DNA from: Hymenobacter arizonensis
GTDB taxonomy: Bacteria > Bacteroidota > Bacteroidia > Cytophagales > Hymenobacteraceae
Reading direction: 5' to 3'
Length of the DNA: 64,000 nt
Assembly: GCF_900115775.1 (NCBI RefSeq)
Contig: NZ_FOXS01000005.1
Location: 1-64,000, forward strand
Part shown: positions 9,894-18,048 of the stretch, one piece after another
Layout of the letters: each line of letters opens with the position of its first letter
Position numbering within the stretch: position 1 is the stretch's first letter
Translations under genes and position numbers: made by a program
The notes under the pieces: generated by a model
Database searches by the model: none
Told to the model about the DNA's origin: nothing
What the model saw: only the letters and a program-made list of their open reading frames with translations

Positions 9894-9993
9894 GCAACCG
9901 CTGAATCTCAGCCTCTGGTAATACCCGCGTCACACAGCTAATTCATAGTTATACTACATACCGCGAAGTGAAATGCGGAAATCGGCTGGCGGA

Positions 9994-10100
9994 GGTAGCG
10001 ACGCAATCTGTTGCGTCTCGTCGTTGAACGACTGTTGAACGACTTGACTAGCACAACTCAATGGCGCGGTCCCGGAGACGCAAAATATTGCGTCTCTACC
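9994..10100. repeat. Inverted repeat with GACGCAA palindromic arms
   Basis: Arms 9994-10019 and 10075-10100 are reverse complements with 3 mismatches in 26. Each arm is itself nearly palindromic around GACGCAA...TTGCGTC. It lies in the 257-bp gap after the GH3 gene. No T-run follows, so a terminator role is unproven. A different sequence class from the other repeats here. Confidence 0.75.
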
Positions 10101-10150
10101 CCATTCTTGCAAACCCCTTCGTGACCAGTTAGCTAACCTTGTAAGTCAAC

Positions 10151-10513
10151 ATGCTTTTGCATCTGAAATGGCTGCTCCTGGGAGTGGGGTTATCGCTGGG
10201 AATTTCTCAGGGGGAAGCCCAAATAGCGCCGGTGCAGGGCGTGTCCGTTCGGGGAAGCTTTCGGGTGACCGATGCGGCCTGCCGCTGTCAAGCGGCCACT
10301 GGCAGCGTGCGCGACGCTCAGGGCAGCGTCGTGGCCACGTTTCGAACGTTAAAATTTGGCCTCAACAGCTTCATGCTCACGCCGGCATCACCGGGGGCTG
10401 CCTACACGACCGAAGTGTAGCTGGCCGCGGGTAAGAAGTAGGTGCAGGGCCTGGGCACTAACGGCCAGGCAGGTGCGGCCAGAGCCGTTTTTGAAGTCAA
10501 GCCGTCTCTGTAA
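10151..10513 (+). pseudogene. Small exported protein gene interrupted by two in-frame amber codons
   Basis: Reading from ATG 10151 there is a clear signal peptide (MLLHLKWLLLGVGLSLGISQGEAQ), then a stretch ATFRTLKFGLNSFMLTP that resembles the small beta-sandwich domain found at the N-terminus of some Bacteroidota outer-membrane or macroglobulin-like proteins. The frame meets TAG at 10418 and again at 10439, yet stays coherent (VQGLGTNGQAGAARAVFEVKPSL) to a TAA at 10511-10513. Two nonsense codons in an otherwise sensible frame suggest a decayed gene of about 120 codons. Family assignment is weak. The degraded GH2 gene follows directly. Confidence 0.55.
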
Positions 10514-10577
10514 TACTCCTTCACTGTGCCCATGCCATAAACTGCACCAGTTGTCAACCCCTTCAGAATTTCCGCCC

Positions 10578-11500
10578 ATGCGAAGAATAGCCGCGTTATT
10601 GCCTTGCGTCCTCTCACTATTGCTGGCTCCCGCTGCCAGTAAAAGCAGCCAAGCGGCTAGTTCGGCTACCACTCGGTTGGGGCCACGTCATATTGCCGGT
10701 GACCTCGGCCAGCCTGCTCGGTTCCCTTTATCGGGCAAAGCACTGCCTGCCCCGCCCGCCAAAACGGGTGGCCGGGAGCGTATTTCCTTTGACGAAGGCT
10801 GGCGCTTCTTCCGCTATGGCCCGAATGTGAAGCCGGACAGCCTGTTTTACGACGTTCGGCCGGAAGTGCGCAACGAGCGCGACGACAAAGCTGCCGACTC
10901 CCGGCCCACCGAAGCGGTGACCGTGGCCGCGACCCAAACCGGGCTGAAATCCTAGATTTTTCCGACGGGTGATGCTCTCGTGAAAGACCCCGCTAAACGG
11001 CACGTGCGGCCCGCTGCCTAGCCGGGCAGCCGCTTCCCGTTTGTGCAAGCGCAGTTCGACGACAGGACCTGGGCGGTGAAGGGCCATTTTTTACGTGGGC
11101 GAGGACGTGCCCATTGGTGGGGGCATGGGCCGGCTGCGGGTGCAGGGCGTAGCGTGTTACCGCAAAAAATTGGCGGTGTCGGCCGCCGACGCAGGTAAAA
11201 CCATTTACCTCGACATCGACGGGGCCATGTCGTATGCCATGGTGTGGCTGAACGGCCAGCTGGTGGGCGGCTGGCTACGGCTACGCTTCCTGGCGCGTCG
11301 ACCTCACGCCCTACCTCAAGCCCGGTGCGAGTAACCAGCTGGCCATCCGTCTGGACAACCCGCCGGGCTCCGCGCGCTGGTATCCCGGCAGCGGCCTCTA
11401 CCGCCACGTCTGGCTCACGAAGGTAAACCCCGTGCACGTGGGGAAATGGGGCACCGTGGTCACCACCAAAAATGTGTGCCGCAGCGCCGCCTGTATTTAG
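10578..11500 (+). pseudogene. Degraded GH2 glycosidase (N-terminal part only)
   Basis: A signal peptide starts at ATG 10578, followed by RISFDEGWRFFRYG, the classic start of a GH2 beta-galactosidase-type enzyme. The frame has stops at 10953 and near 11020, recovers with FDDRTWAVKG, shifts frame near 11093 (VGEDVPIGGGMGRL ... RKKLAVSAADAGKTIYLDIDGAMSY, the sugar-binding domain), shifts again near 11275 (YGYASWRVDLTPYLKPG ... WYPGSGLYRHVWL) and ends at 11498-11500. The immunoglobulin-like middle and catalytic TIM barrel are absent. At least two frameshifts, two stops and a large 3' truncation make this a non-functional relic, probably once part of the neighbouring hemicellulose enzyme set. Confidence 0.85.
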
Positions 11501-11613
11501 TTATAACATACTGAAGAATAGATGATAAAGCAATTGTTCGGGCCATTGCGTATATTTTACACAATAAATCATTAGATTTGACTTCCGGGCTATATCAACG
11601 CGGGCTTTGCAAC

Positions 11614-12498
11614 ATGAGAAAATGGACAGCCTTTGCGCTAAGCGTGGTCTTGGCAGCAACCACCACTTCGTTTCATGCCGCGCCCGGCTGGGAGCCGCTG
11701 CTCGATAAAAAGCTTAGCAAGTGGCGCACCTACGAGAGCTACCGCCACCAATTGGGCTACCGCGGCAAACAGCCGCTTGATGCGCAAGGCCAGTTACTGG
11801 CTCCCATTGGCTACGATAAGAACGAAGCGAACGTCTTCTCGGTGGTGATGCAAAAGGGGGAGCCCGTGCTGCGCATCAGCGGCGAGATTTATGGCTGCAT
11901 TTTCACCAAGCAGGACTATGCCAACTACGCCCTCAAGCTCAAGGTGAAGTGGGGCAATAAAAAGTGGGTCCCGCGCCTCGACGAGCCGCGCGATAGCGGC
12001 ATTCTCTACAACAGCCAGGGGGAGCCCGGCGTGGACTACTGGCATAGCTGGATGCTCAGCCAGGAATTTCAGGTGTCGGAATACCAGAAGGGCAACGCCA
12101 TGGGCGACTTCTGGTGCATTGCCAACTCAACGGGCGACATCCGGGCCGCCTACGACGCTACCAAAGACACGCTGAAGTTCAACCCCACGGCGGCGCCGGT
12201 GGTCATGGGCAAGGAGGGCCGCAACTTTTGCCAGGCCTCGGCCAACTATGAGTCGCCCAAGGGGGAATGGACGGAGCTGGAGCTGATAAACGTGAACGGC
12301 CAGAGCGTGCACCTCGTAAATGGCCACGTGGTGCTGGCCCTGGACAAGTCGGGCTTCACTGCCGCCAATGGGCAGCGCCAGCCGCTTACCCACGGTAAAA
12401 TTCAGCTGCAAAGCGAGGCCGCGGAGGTGTTTTACAAAGACATCCTCATCAAGCCGCTCGCCGCCATGCCGGCCGAGTACGCCAAGTATTTCAACTAA
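11614..12498 (+). CDS. DUF1080 (3-keto-disaccharide hydrolase domain) secreted protein
   Basis: Protein of 294 residues; ATG 11614 precedes a signal peptide (MRKWTAFALSVVLAATTTSFHA). The body is a single laminin-G/concanavalin-like beta-sandwich of the DUF1080 type: GWEPLLDKKLSKWRTYE, FTKQDYANYALKLKVKWG, RDSGILYNSQGEPG and GKIQLQSEAAEVFYKDI are the family's standard blocks. Members act on 3-keto-glycosides (hydrolysis, or hydration of the elimination product). A Bacteroidota -7 like TAGATTTG sits at 11573-11580, 33 bp before the start. A second DUF1080 gene is at 15516 on the other strand beside the GMC oxidoreductase cluster, which suggests a shared pathway. Confidence 0.88.
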   Translation: MRKWTAFALSVVLAATTTSFHAAPGWEPLLDKKLSKWRTYESYRHQLGYRGKQPLDAQGQLLAPIGYDKNEANVFSVVMQKGEPVLRISGEIYGCIFTKQDYANYALKLKVKWGNKKWVPRLDEPRDSGILYNSQGEPGVDYWHSWMLSQEFQVSEYQKGNAMGDFWCIANSTGDIRAAYDATKDTLKFNPTAAPVVMGKEGRNFCQASANYESPKGEWTELELINVNGQSVHLVNGHVVLALDKSGFTAANGQRQPLTHGKIQLQSEAAEVFYKDILIKPLAAMPAEYAKYFN

Positions 12499-12532
12499 CC
12501 GCCATTAACGTCCGCCGGGCGCCGCTACCAGT

Positions 12533-13072
12533 ATGATTGTCGTTGTCATGGGCGTTTCGGGGAGTGGCAAAACGACGGTGGGGCGCCGGCTGGCGCAGGC
12601 GTTGCACCTGCCGTTTCACGACGCCGACGACTTTCATTCGGTGGCCAACGTGGCCAAAATGCGCGGCGGCACCCCCCTCACCGACGATGACCGGACCGAT
12701 TGGCTGGCCGCATTGGCCGCGGGCCTGGGGGCGTGGGAAACGGCCGGGGGCGCCGTGCTGGCCTGCTCTGCCCTGAAGGAACGGTACCGGGCGGTGCTGC
12801 AGGGGACTGTGGCGGCGCCCATTTGCTGGGTGGTGCTGCACGGTGAAAAAGAGCTGCTGGCCGCGAGGCTGCAGGACCGGCCGGGCCACTACATGGGAGC
12901 CGCCTTGCTCGACTCGCAGCTGGCCGCCTTGGAGGTGCCCGCCTACGGGCTGCATCTGCCCATCGGTGCCGCGCCCGACGCGCTGGTCGCCGACGCGCTG
13001 GCCTATCTAAAAGCTAATGGCCAGGGCCGCCCGCCCAATAACCCCCACTTAGGCCGTCGCCTTCCTGCATGA
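12533..13072 (+). CDS. gntK: Gluconokinase
   Basis: Protein of 179 residues, usual for the GntK family, which phosphorylates D-gluconate to 6-phosphogluconate in the cytoplasm. The P-loop GVSGSGKTT is at residues 8-16. HDADDFHSVANVAKMRGGTPLTDDDR and ACSALKERYR are the substrate-binding blocks. The C-terminus is a little extended (GQGRPPNNPHLGRRLPA). The stop overlaps the next ATG (ATGA at 13069), coupling it to the gluconate permease. This points to use of gluconate or a related aldonate produced outside the cell. Confidence 0.94.
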   Translation: MIVVVMGVSGSGKTTVGRRLAQALHLPFHDADDFHSVANVAKMRGGTPLTDDDRTDWLAALAAGLGAWETAGGAVLACSALKERYRAVLQGTVAAPICWVVLHGEKELLAARLQDRPGHYMGAALLDSQLAALEVPAYGLHLPIGAAPDALVADALAYLKANGQGRPPNNPHLGRRLPA

Positions 13073-14412
13073 CCCTACTCATCATCCTGCTGGCCGTGCT
13101 GGCGCTCATCGTCCTCAACAGCTGGGGCAAGGTGAATGCTTTCCTGGCGTTTTTGCTGGTGACCATTCCGGCGGGGCTGGCCCTGGGGCTTTCGCCTACG
13201 CAGGTGCTGGCCGCGGTGCAGAAGGGCCTGGGCGACACGCTGGGCTCGGTGGCGCTAGTGGTGGTGCTGGGGGCCATGCTAGGCAAGCTGGTGGCCGAAA
13301 GCGGCGCCGCCCAGCAGATTGCGGCCGTGCTGATGGGCGCGTTCGGGGCAAAAAACATTCAGTGGACCATGATGACGACCGGCTTCATCATCGGCATTCC
13401 GCTGTTTTACAACGTGGGCTTTCTACTCATGGTCCCGCTGATATTTTCGGTGGTGTACCAGTACCGGCTGCCGGCCGTGTACGTGGGCCTGCCGCTGCTG
13501 GCGTCGCTGTCGGTGCTGCATGGTTTCGTGCCGCCGCACCCGGCGCCCACGGCGCTGGTGGCCCTGTTCCATGGCAACTTGGGGCTCACGTTTGGCTACG
13601 GGCTGCTGGTGGCGCTGCCCGCCGTGGTGGTGGCCGGGCCGCTGTATGCGCGCACGCTGCGCGGCATCGTTACGGTGCCGCTGGCCGGGTTTGCGAGCGC
13701 GCCTCGCCCTGCCAACGAACTGCCGGGGCGGCTCAACAGCTTCCTGTCGTCGCTGCTGCCGGTACTGGTGCTGGCCGGGGTGTATGGGCTGCAAGCCGGG
13801 CTGCCGGCGGGCGGCGCCGCAGCGCCGGTGCTGGCGTTTCTCTCCGACCCTGGCATGGTGATGCTGCTCTCGGTGCTGGTGGCCACGGTCAGCCTGGGCC
13901 GCGCCCAGGGCAAAAGCACGAGTGCCGTGATGGACACCTACGGGGCAGCCGTTCGCGACGTGGCCATGCTGCTGCTCATCATCGGGGGCGCCGGGGCCCT
14001 GAAGGAGGTACTCGTGGCCAGCGGGGCCGGCCTGGCCATTGCGGCGGGCCTAGGCGGCACGGGGCTGCCGCCGCTGGTGCTGGGCTGGCTGCTGGCGGGC
14101 CTCATCCGGGTGTGCATCGGCTCGGCCACGGTGGCGGGCCTTACGGCGGCGGGCGTCATGCTGCCCACCATGGCCCATTCGGCGGTAAACCCCAACCTGC
14201 TGGTGCTGGCCATTGGGGCAGGCAGCCTGCTGTTCTCCCACTTCAACGACAGCGGCTTTTGGCTATTCAAGGAGTACTTCAACCTTTCGGTGCGCGACAC
14301 CTTGCGCTCGTGGTCGGCCATGGAAACCATCGTCTCAATAATGGGCCTGCTGGGCGTGCTGCTGCTCGACTGGGCCCTGCCACTGGTGACGCCCGCGTTG
14401 GCAAGGTTTTAG
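13069..14412 (+). CDS. gntP: Gluconate:H+ symporter, GntP family
   Basis: Protein of 447 residues with about 12 hydrophobic segments throughout and no signal peptide, as in GntP/GntT permeases. Family landmarks include GFIIGIPLFYNVGFLLMVPL (about 105-125), the HGFVPPHPAPTAL loop, and GSATVAGLTAAGVMLPT near the end. It imports gluconate across the inner membrane. It overlaps gntK by 4 bp, so the two are one operon. Idonate or other sugar-acid substrates are possible within this family. Confidence 0.93.
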   Translation: MTLLIILLAVLALIVLNSWGKVNAFLAFLLVTIPAGLALGLSPTQVLAAVQKGLGDTLGSVALVVVLGAMLGKLVAESGAAQQIAAVLMGAFGAKNIQWTMMTTGFIIGIPLFYNVGFLLMVPLIFSVVYQYRLPAVYVGLPLLASLSVLHGFVPPHPAPTALVALFHGNLGLTFGYGLLVALPAVVVAGPLYARTLRGIVTVPLAGFASAPRPANELPGRLNSFLSSLLPVLVLAGVYGLQAGLPAGGAAAPVLAFLSDPGMVMLLSVLVATVSLGRAQGKSTSAVMDTYGAAVRDVAMLLLIIGGAGALKEVLVASGAGLAIAAGLGGTGLPPLVLGWLLAGLIRVCIGSATVAGLTAAGVMLPTMAHSAVNPNLLVLAIGAGSLLFSHFNDSGFWLFKEYFNLSVRDTLRSWSAMETIVSIMGLLGVLLLDWALPLVTPALARF

Positions 14413-14503
14413 GAGTGCAAGCCCCGGCGTAAGCAGCCGATTCCCAGTAAATCATCGACTTCATTTTTCTCATTTTTTCTACTTCACTTAACCCCACCCG
14501 CAC

Positions 14504-15388
14504 ATGATTTCTCGTAGAAATTTCCTGGCCTCGGCCGCGCTGCTTTCCGCCGGCGCCCTGGTGTCGCCCGCTTTGCTGGCGGCTCCCAAAAAGCGCTACA
14601 TCGGCTTGCAGCTGTACACCGTGCGGGCAGCCATGGAAAAAGACCCGGCCGGTACCCTGGCCCAGCTGGCCAAAATCGGCTATAACTCGGTGGAGGGCGC
14701 CACTTACACCGGCAGCCAGAAGTTTTACGGGATGACGCCCCAGGCATTCGCGGCCCTGCTAAAGCGGAACGGTATGATTATGCCCAGCAGCCACTACCGC
14801 CTGGGCCAGGAGCTCACCAACGGCGCCCCCACCAAAGGCACCATCCTGCACGACTGGGACCGCGCCGTGGACGATGCCGCCGCGGCCGGCGTGAAGTACA
14901 TGGTGTGCGCGTACCTGTCGGAGCCCGAGCGCGGCACCCTCGACCAGTACAAGTACGTAGCCGACCAACTCAACAAAGCCGGCGAGCGCTGCCAGAAGGC
15001 CGGCCTGCAGCTCTGCTACCACAACCACGATTTTGAGTTTGTGGCCCAAAACGGCAAGCTGCCCATGGACGTGCTCCTGGCCACCGACAAAAAGCTGGTG
15101 CAAATAGAGCTGGACCTGTATTGGGTAACCAAAGCCGGCCTAGACCCCCTGGATTTGTTTGCCAAGCACCCGGGCCGCTTCCCGCTCTGGCATGTGAAGG
15201 ACATGGACCGCACGGAGAAGAAATTCTTCACCGAAGTGGGCAACGGCAGCATCGACTTCAAAAAGATTTTTGCCAAGGCCCAGCTTGCGGGCCTGCAGTA
15301 CTTCTTCGTGGAGCAGGATGCCACGCCCGGCTCGCCCTTCGATAGCGTGACCAAAAGCATGGCCTACATCAAGAAAAACCTGGTGTAA
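14504..15388 (+). CDS. Tat-exported xylose-isomerase-like TIM-barrel protein
   Basis: Protein of 294 residues starting with a twin-arginine signal (SRRNFLASAALLSAGALVSPALLA). The rest is an AP-endonuclease-2/xylose-isomerase-like TIM barrel: GLQLYTVRAAMEKDPAGTL, the metal-ligand type motifs CYHNHDFEF and ELDLYWVTKAG, and FPLWHVKDMD. Such periplasmic members are often annotated sugar phosphate isomerase/epimerase, but a periplasmic site argues against phosphorylated substrates. In clusters with DUF1080 and GMC genes they are candidates for the lyase step on 3-keto-glycosides. It lies 91 bp after gntP and converges on the minus-strand cluster. Confidence 0.85.
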   Translation: MISRRNFLASAALLSAGALVSPALLAAPKKRYIGLQLYTVRAAMEKDPAGTLAQLAKIGYNSVEGATYTGSQKFYGMTPQAFAALLKRNGMIMPSSHYRLGQELTNGAPTKGTILHDWDRAVDDAAAAGVKYMVCAYLSEPERGTLDQYKYVADQLNKAGERCQKAGLQLCYHNHDFEFVAQNGKLPMDVLLATDKKLVQIELDLYWVTKAGLDPLDLFAKHPGRFPLWHVKDMDRTEKKFFTEVGNGSIDFKKIFAKAQLAGLQYFFVEQDATPGSPFDSVTKSMAYIKKNLV

Positions 15389-15417
15389 ATAGGTTGGCCT
15401 AGAGAGAACAGTTAACT

Positions 15418-15487
15418 AAAAGAACGGTCATGCTGAGCGGAGCCGGGGAACCTCACCCCCGACCCCTCTCAGTATGACCGTTCTTTT
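15418..15487. terminator. Bidirectional terminator-like hairpin (short member of GTCATGC repeat family)
   Basis: Arms 15418-15437 (AAAAGAACGGTCATGCTGAG) and 15468-15487 are reverse complements with one mismatch. The flanking A- and T-runs give a U-tract in either direction. It sits between two convergent genes (ends at 15388 and 15516), exactly where a shared terminator is needed. The arm sequence is the outer part of the hairpin repeats seen at 17.3, 20.3, 22.1, 46.4, 48.4 and 49.6 kb. Confidence 0.8.
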
Positions 15488-15515
15488 TTCTGCGGAGCTT
15501 CGTCGCGCTACTACG

Positions 15516-16295
15516 CTACGGCAACTCCCGCACCCAGATGTTGCGGAAGCTCAGGGGCTCGCTCTTGTCACCGTGGGCCTGCAACTTGATAGGCGCTGGG
15601 CCGTGGGTCTGCTGGTAGTAAGCCTTGCCGATGTACTGCGTGGGGCCGGCCAGGGCCACGTGGTTCTGCACGAGCACGCCGTTGAAAAACACCGTGGCGT
15701 AGGCGGGCGTGGCCACGGCGCCCGCAGCCGTGAAGGTGGGCGCGGTCCATACCACGTCGTAGGTCTGCCACTCGCCGGGTTTGCGGGCGGGGTTGGCCAG
15801 CGGCGCAGCTTGTTTGTAGATGCTGCCCGCCATGCCGTTGACGTACGTTTGGTTTTGGTATGCGTCCAGTATCTGCAGCTCGTAGCCCAGGTCGCCTTTG
15901 CCCAACGATGCCAGAAAGATGCCGCTGTTGCCCCGCACTTGGCCCGTACCGCTGATGTTGGCGGGCACCCGCCACTCCAGGTGCAGCTGGTAGTTGCCGA
16001 AGCTGCGCTTGGTTTCGATGTTGCCCTCTGCCTTGTTTACCGTGAACACGCCGCCGCTGCCCACTGTCCACTTGGCGGGGGCGCTGCGGTTTTCCGTCGA
16101 CACCCACTGGTCCAGGTTTTTGCCGCCGAAGAGAACCACAGCATCGGCTGGCGGGTCGGCGATGGTTCGGCCGGGCGTCACCACCTTCGGAACGGGCTCA
16201 TGCACTTCGGTATCTTCGGGCTTGGCGGTTTGCTGGGCGCGAACAGCGTGAGCACCGACGGCTAGGGCGGCGAGGAGAACGAGGCGGATATGCAT
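15516..16295 (-). CDS. DUF1080 (3-keto-disaccharide hydrolase domain) secreted protein
   Basis: Protein of 259 residues. I choose ATG 16295 (MHIRLVLLAALAVGAHAVRAQ, a signal peptide) over the longer frame to 16364, whose extra residues lack exported-protein character and overlap the upstream gene. DUF1080 blocks: DAVVLFGGKNLDQWVS, FGNYQLHLEWRVP, GNSGIFLASLGKGDLGYELQILD, GSIYKQAAPLANPARKPGEWQTYDVVWTAP and IKLQAHGDKSEPLSFRNIWVREL. Shorter than the 11614 paralogue and of a different subgroup. Last gene of the minus-strand run with the TIM-barrel gene 56 bp upstream. Confidence 0.9.
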   Translation of the reverse strand: MHIRLVLLAALAVGAHAVRAQQTAKPEDTEVHEPVPKVVTPGRTIADPPADAVVLFGGKNLDQWVSTENRSAPAKWTVGSGGVFTVNKAEGNIETKRSFGNYQLHLEWRVPANISGTGQVRGNSGIFLASLGKGDLGYELQILDAYQNQTYVNGMAGSIYKQAAPLANPARKPGEWQTYDVVWTAPTFTAAGAVATPAYATVFFNGVLVQNHVALAGPTQYIGKAYYQQTHGPAPIKLQAHGDKSEPLSFRNIWVRELP

Positions 16296-16351
16296 GCGGA
16301 GAAGGAAAAAGTGGAAACGCGAGTAGTACGAGGCGCGGGCAAACCGGCCGG

Positions 16352-17239
16352 CTACACGTCGCACAGCTGCACGGCCTTGCGCAACGAAGCTACTTTGTCG
16401 GCTTGCTTGGGAATAAATTCCTGGGCCACGTAGCCTTTGAAGCCTGTGGCCTTAATGGCGCGCATAATGGCCGGATAATTCAGCTCCTGCGTGTCGTCGA
16501 TTTCGTTGCGGCCGGGCACGCCCGCGGTATGGTAATGGGCAATGTAGGCGTGGTGGTCGGTGAGCGTGCGGATGACGTCGCCCTCGTCAATCTGCATGTG
16601 GTAGATGTCGTACAGCAGCTTGAAGTGCGGGGAACCCAGCTTTTTGGCCAGCGCCACGCCCCAGGCGGTGCGGTCGCACTGGTAGTCTTTGTGATTGACC
16701 TTGCTGTTGAGCAGCTCCATCACCAGCACCACCTTGTGCTTGGCCGCCAGCTCCACCAGCGGCGCCAGGCCTTTCACGGAGTTGGCCAGGCCGGTTTCGT
16801 CGCTCATGCCGCGCCGGTTGCCGCTGAAGCAAATCAGATTCGTGTAGCCGGCTTGCGCCACCCGCTGAATCATGGCCGCGTAGTTCTTCTGCAGCGTGGC
16901 GTGAAACTGCGGGTCGTTGAACCCATCGGTTAGGTTGATTTCGGCGCCGTTGCACATCGATGAGTCCAGTCCATGCTTTTTCAGGGTGGGCCAGTCGGTC
17001 GGGCCCACCAGGTCGATTCCCTTAATGCCAATGCTTTTGGCTGCCACGCACAGCTGCTCCACCGACAAGTCCTGGAAGCACCAGCGGCACACCGAATGGT
17101 TGATATTGCCCTTTAGCGCAACGTTCTCGGGCTCCTTGTTTTCGGGCACAAACGAGCTCAGGCTGCCCGCGGCACCGGCCGCCGCCGTGCTGGTCAGGAT
17201 GGTTTTGATGGCTGTGCGGCGCGAAGGAGGCGTGGGCAT
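16352..17239 (-). CDS. Tat-type hydroxypyruvate-isomerase-like TIM-barrel protein
   Basis: Protein of 295 residues; ATG 17239 chosen because MPTPPSRRTAIKTIL is a twin-arginine-like leader followed by an Ala-rich segment. The body has NHSVCRWCFQDLSVEQLC and metal/substrate motifs LVMELLNSKVNHKDYQCD, KLLYDIYHMQIDEGD and AHYHTAGVPGRNEID, characteristic of the hydroxypyruvate isomerase branch of AP-endonuclease-2 TIM barrels. Probable export again makes a standard cytoplasmic isomerase role doubtful; a sugar lyase/epimerase role in the 3-keto-glycoside cluster fits better. A composite hairpin repeat lies just upstream. Confidence 0.85.
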   Translation of the reverse strand: MPTPPSRRTAIKTILTSTAAAGAAGSLSSFVPENKEPENVALKGNINHSVCRWCFQDLSVEQLCVAAKSIGIKGIDLVGPTDWPTLKKHGLDSSMCNGAEINLTDGFNDPQFHATLQKNYAAMIQRVAQAGYTNLICFSGNRRGMSDETGLANSVKGLAPLVELAAKHKVVLVMELLNSKVNHKDYQCDRTAWGVALAKKLGSPHFKLLYDIYHMQIDEGDVIRTLTDHHAYIAHYHTAGVPGRNEIDDTQELNYPAIMRAIKATGFKGYVAQEFIPKQADKVASLRKAVQLCDV

Positions 17240-17327
17240 GTGCGAGTACTGATGTGGCGAAAAGCGTGAAGAATACAACGTGGATACTTTGGGCCGTCGT
17301 GTGAAATCTTTAACCCACTATGTACGA

Positions 17328-17528
17328 GAACCCCGTCCTGTCGAGCGCAGCCGAGACATCTCGCGTGGGGTAGTAACCCAACTGTCTGTCATGCTGAGCT
17401 CGCGAAGCACCTTATCCCAGCAGAACTAATCGTTGAGGCGTGATAAGGTGCTTCGCAAGCTCAGCATGACAGATATCTAGCAACGAAGCGAGCGAGATGT
17501 CTCGGCTGCGCTCGACAGGACGGGGTTC
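17328..17528. repeat. Composite nested hairpin repeat (hairpin inside a hairpin)
   Basis: Outer arms 17328-17364 and 17492-17528 are perfect reverse complements over 37 bp. Inside the loop a second pair, 17386-17416 and 17442-17472, pairs with one mismatch over 31 bp. The inner arm begins CTGTCATGCTGAGC; the outer contains GTCGAGCGCAGCCGAGACATC. The same composite is found at 20343-20544. It separates the cytochrome c gene from the TIM-barrel gene and could act as a terminator or an mRNA-stability element. Confidence 0.92.
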
Positions 17529-17559
17529 CACAATACACTCGAAATAAACGGCGCGGAGC

Positions 17560-18036
17560 TTACTTCAAGCTCAGCACGTACTTCGCCATCTCGCGGGCAT
17601 CGGCCTCGGAAATGTTCGGGTGCGGCGTCATGGGCACCGCGCCCCAGTTGCCGGCGCCGCCCTTGATGATGCGGCCCGCCAACATGGCAATGCTGGCTTC
17701 GTTGTCGGGGTATTTTTCGGCCACGGCCACGTAGGCGGGGCCCACCAGCTTCTCGTTTTCCTTGTGGCAGCTCAGGCAGTCGGACGCCGCGATGAGCTTG
17801 GCGCCGGGGGCCAGCAGCCCGCCCGAGCGCTCGGTGCCAATCTTGGTAACGCTGGTGTCGGCCTGCGGCTGGTGGGCCACGGCGGCGGTGTTGGCGCCCG
17901 CGGTGCTGTCGGCCTTCAATGGCAACGACGACGCTTCTTGCTCACCGCGGGCCTGGTCGGGGCCGTCTTTTTGGTAGCCCGAGTTGCAGGCGGCAAGGGC
18001 GGCGCAAAGGCCGAGGAATAGGGTAATTTTTTTCAT
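17560..18036 (-). CDS. Class I c-type cytochrome lipoprotein
   Basis: Protein of 158 residues with a lipobox (LAAC, Cys17), so probably membrane-anchored in the periplasm. A low-complexity linker (about 20-75) precedes a single-haem domain: CLSCH at 87-91 binds haem, M136 (AVPMTPHPN) is the sixth ligand. It most resembles the small cytochrome domain that accepts electrons from periplasmic dehydrogenases. The gene is 12 bp downstream of a TIM-barrel gene and in the same run as the GMC oxidoreductase, so it is a good candidate for that enzyme's electron acceptor. Confidence 0.92.
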   Translation of the reverse strand: MKKITLFLGLCAALAACNSGYQKDGPDQARGEQEASSLPLKADSTAGANTAAVAHQPQADTSVTKIGTERSGGLLAPGAKLIAASDCLSCHKENEKLVGPAYVAVAEKYPDNEASIAMLAGRIIKGGAGNWGAVPMTPHPNISEADAREMAKYVLSLK

Positions 18037-18048
18037 GGCACGCGGACG

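Noticed and set aside
13362..14432. 356-codon plus-strand frame overlapping gntP
   Set aside because: Alternative frame of the permease gene, rich in A, G and R, with no protein family features.
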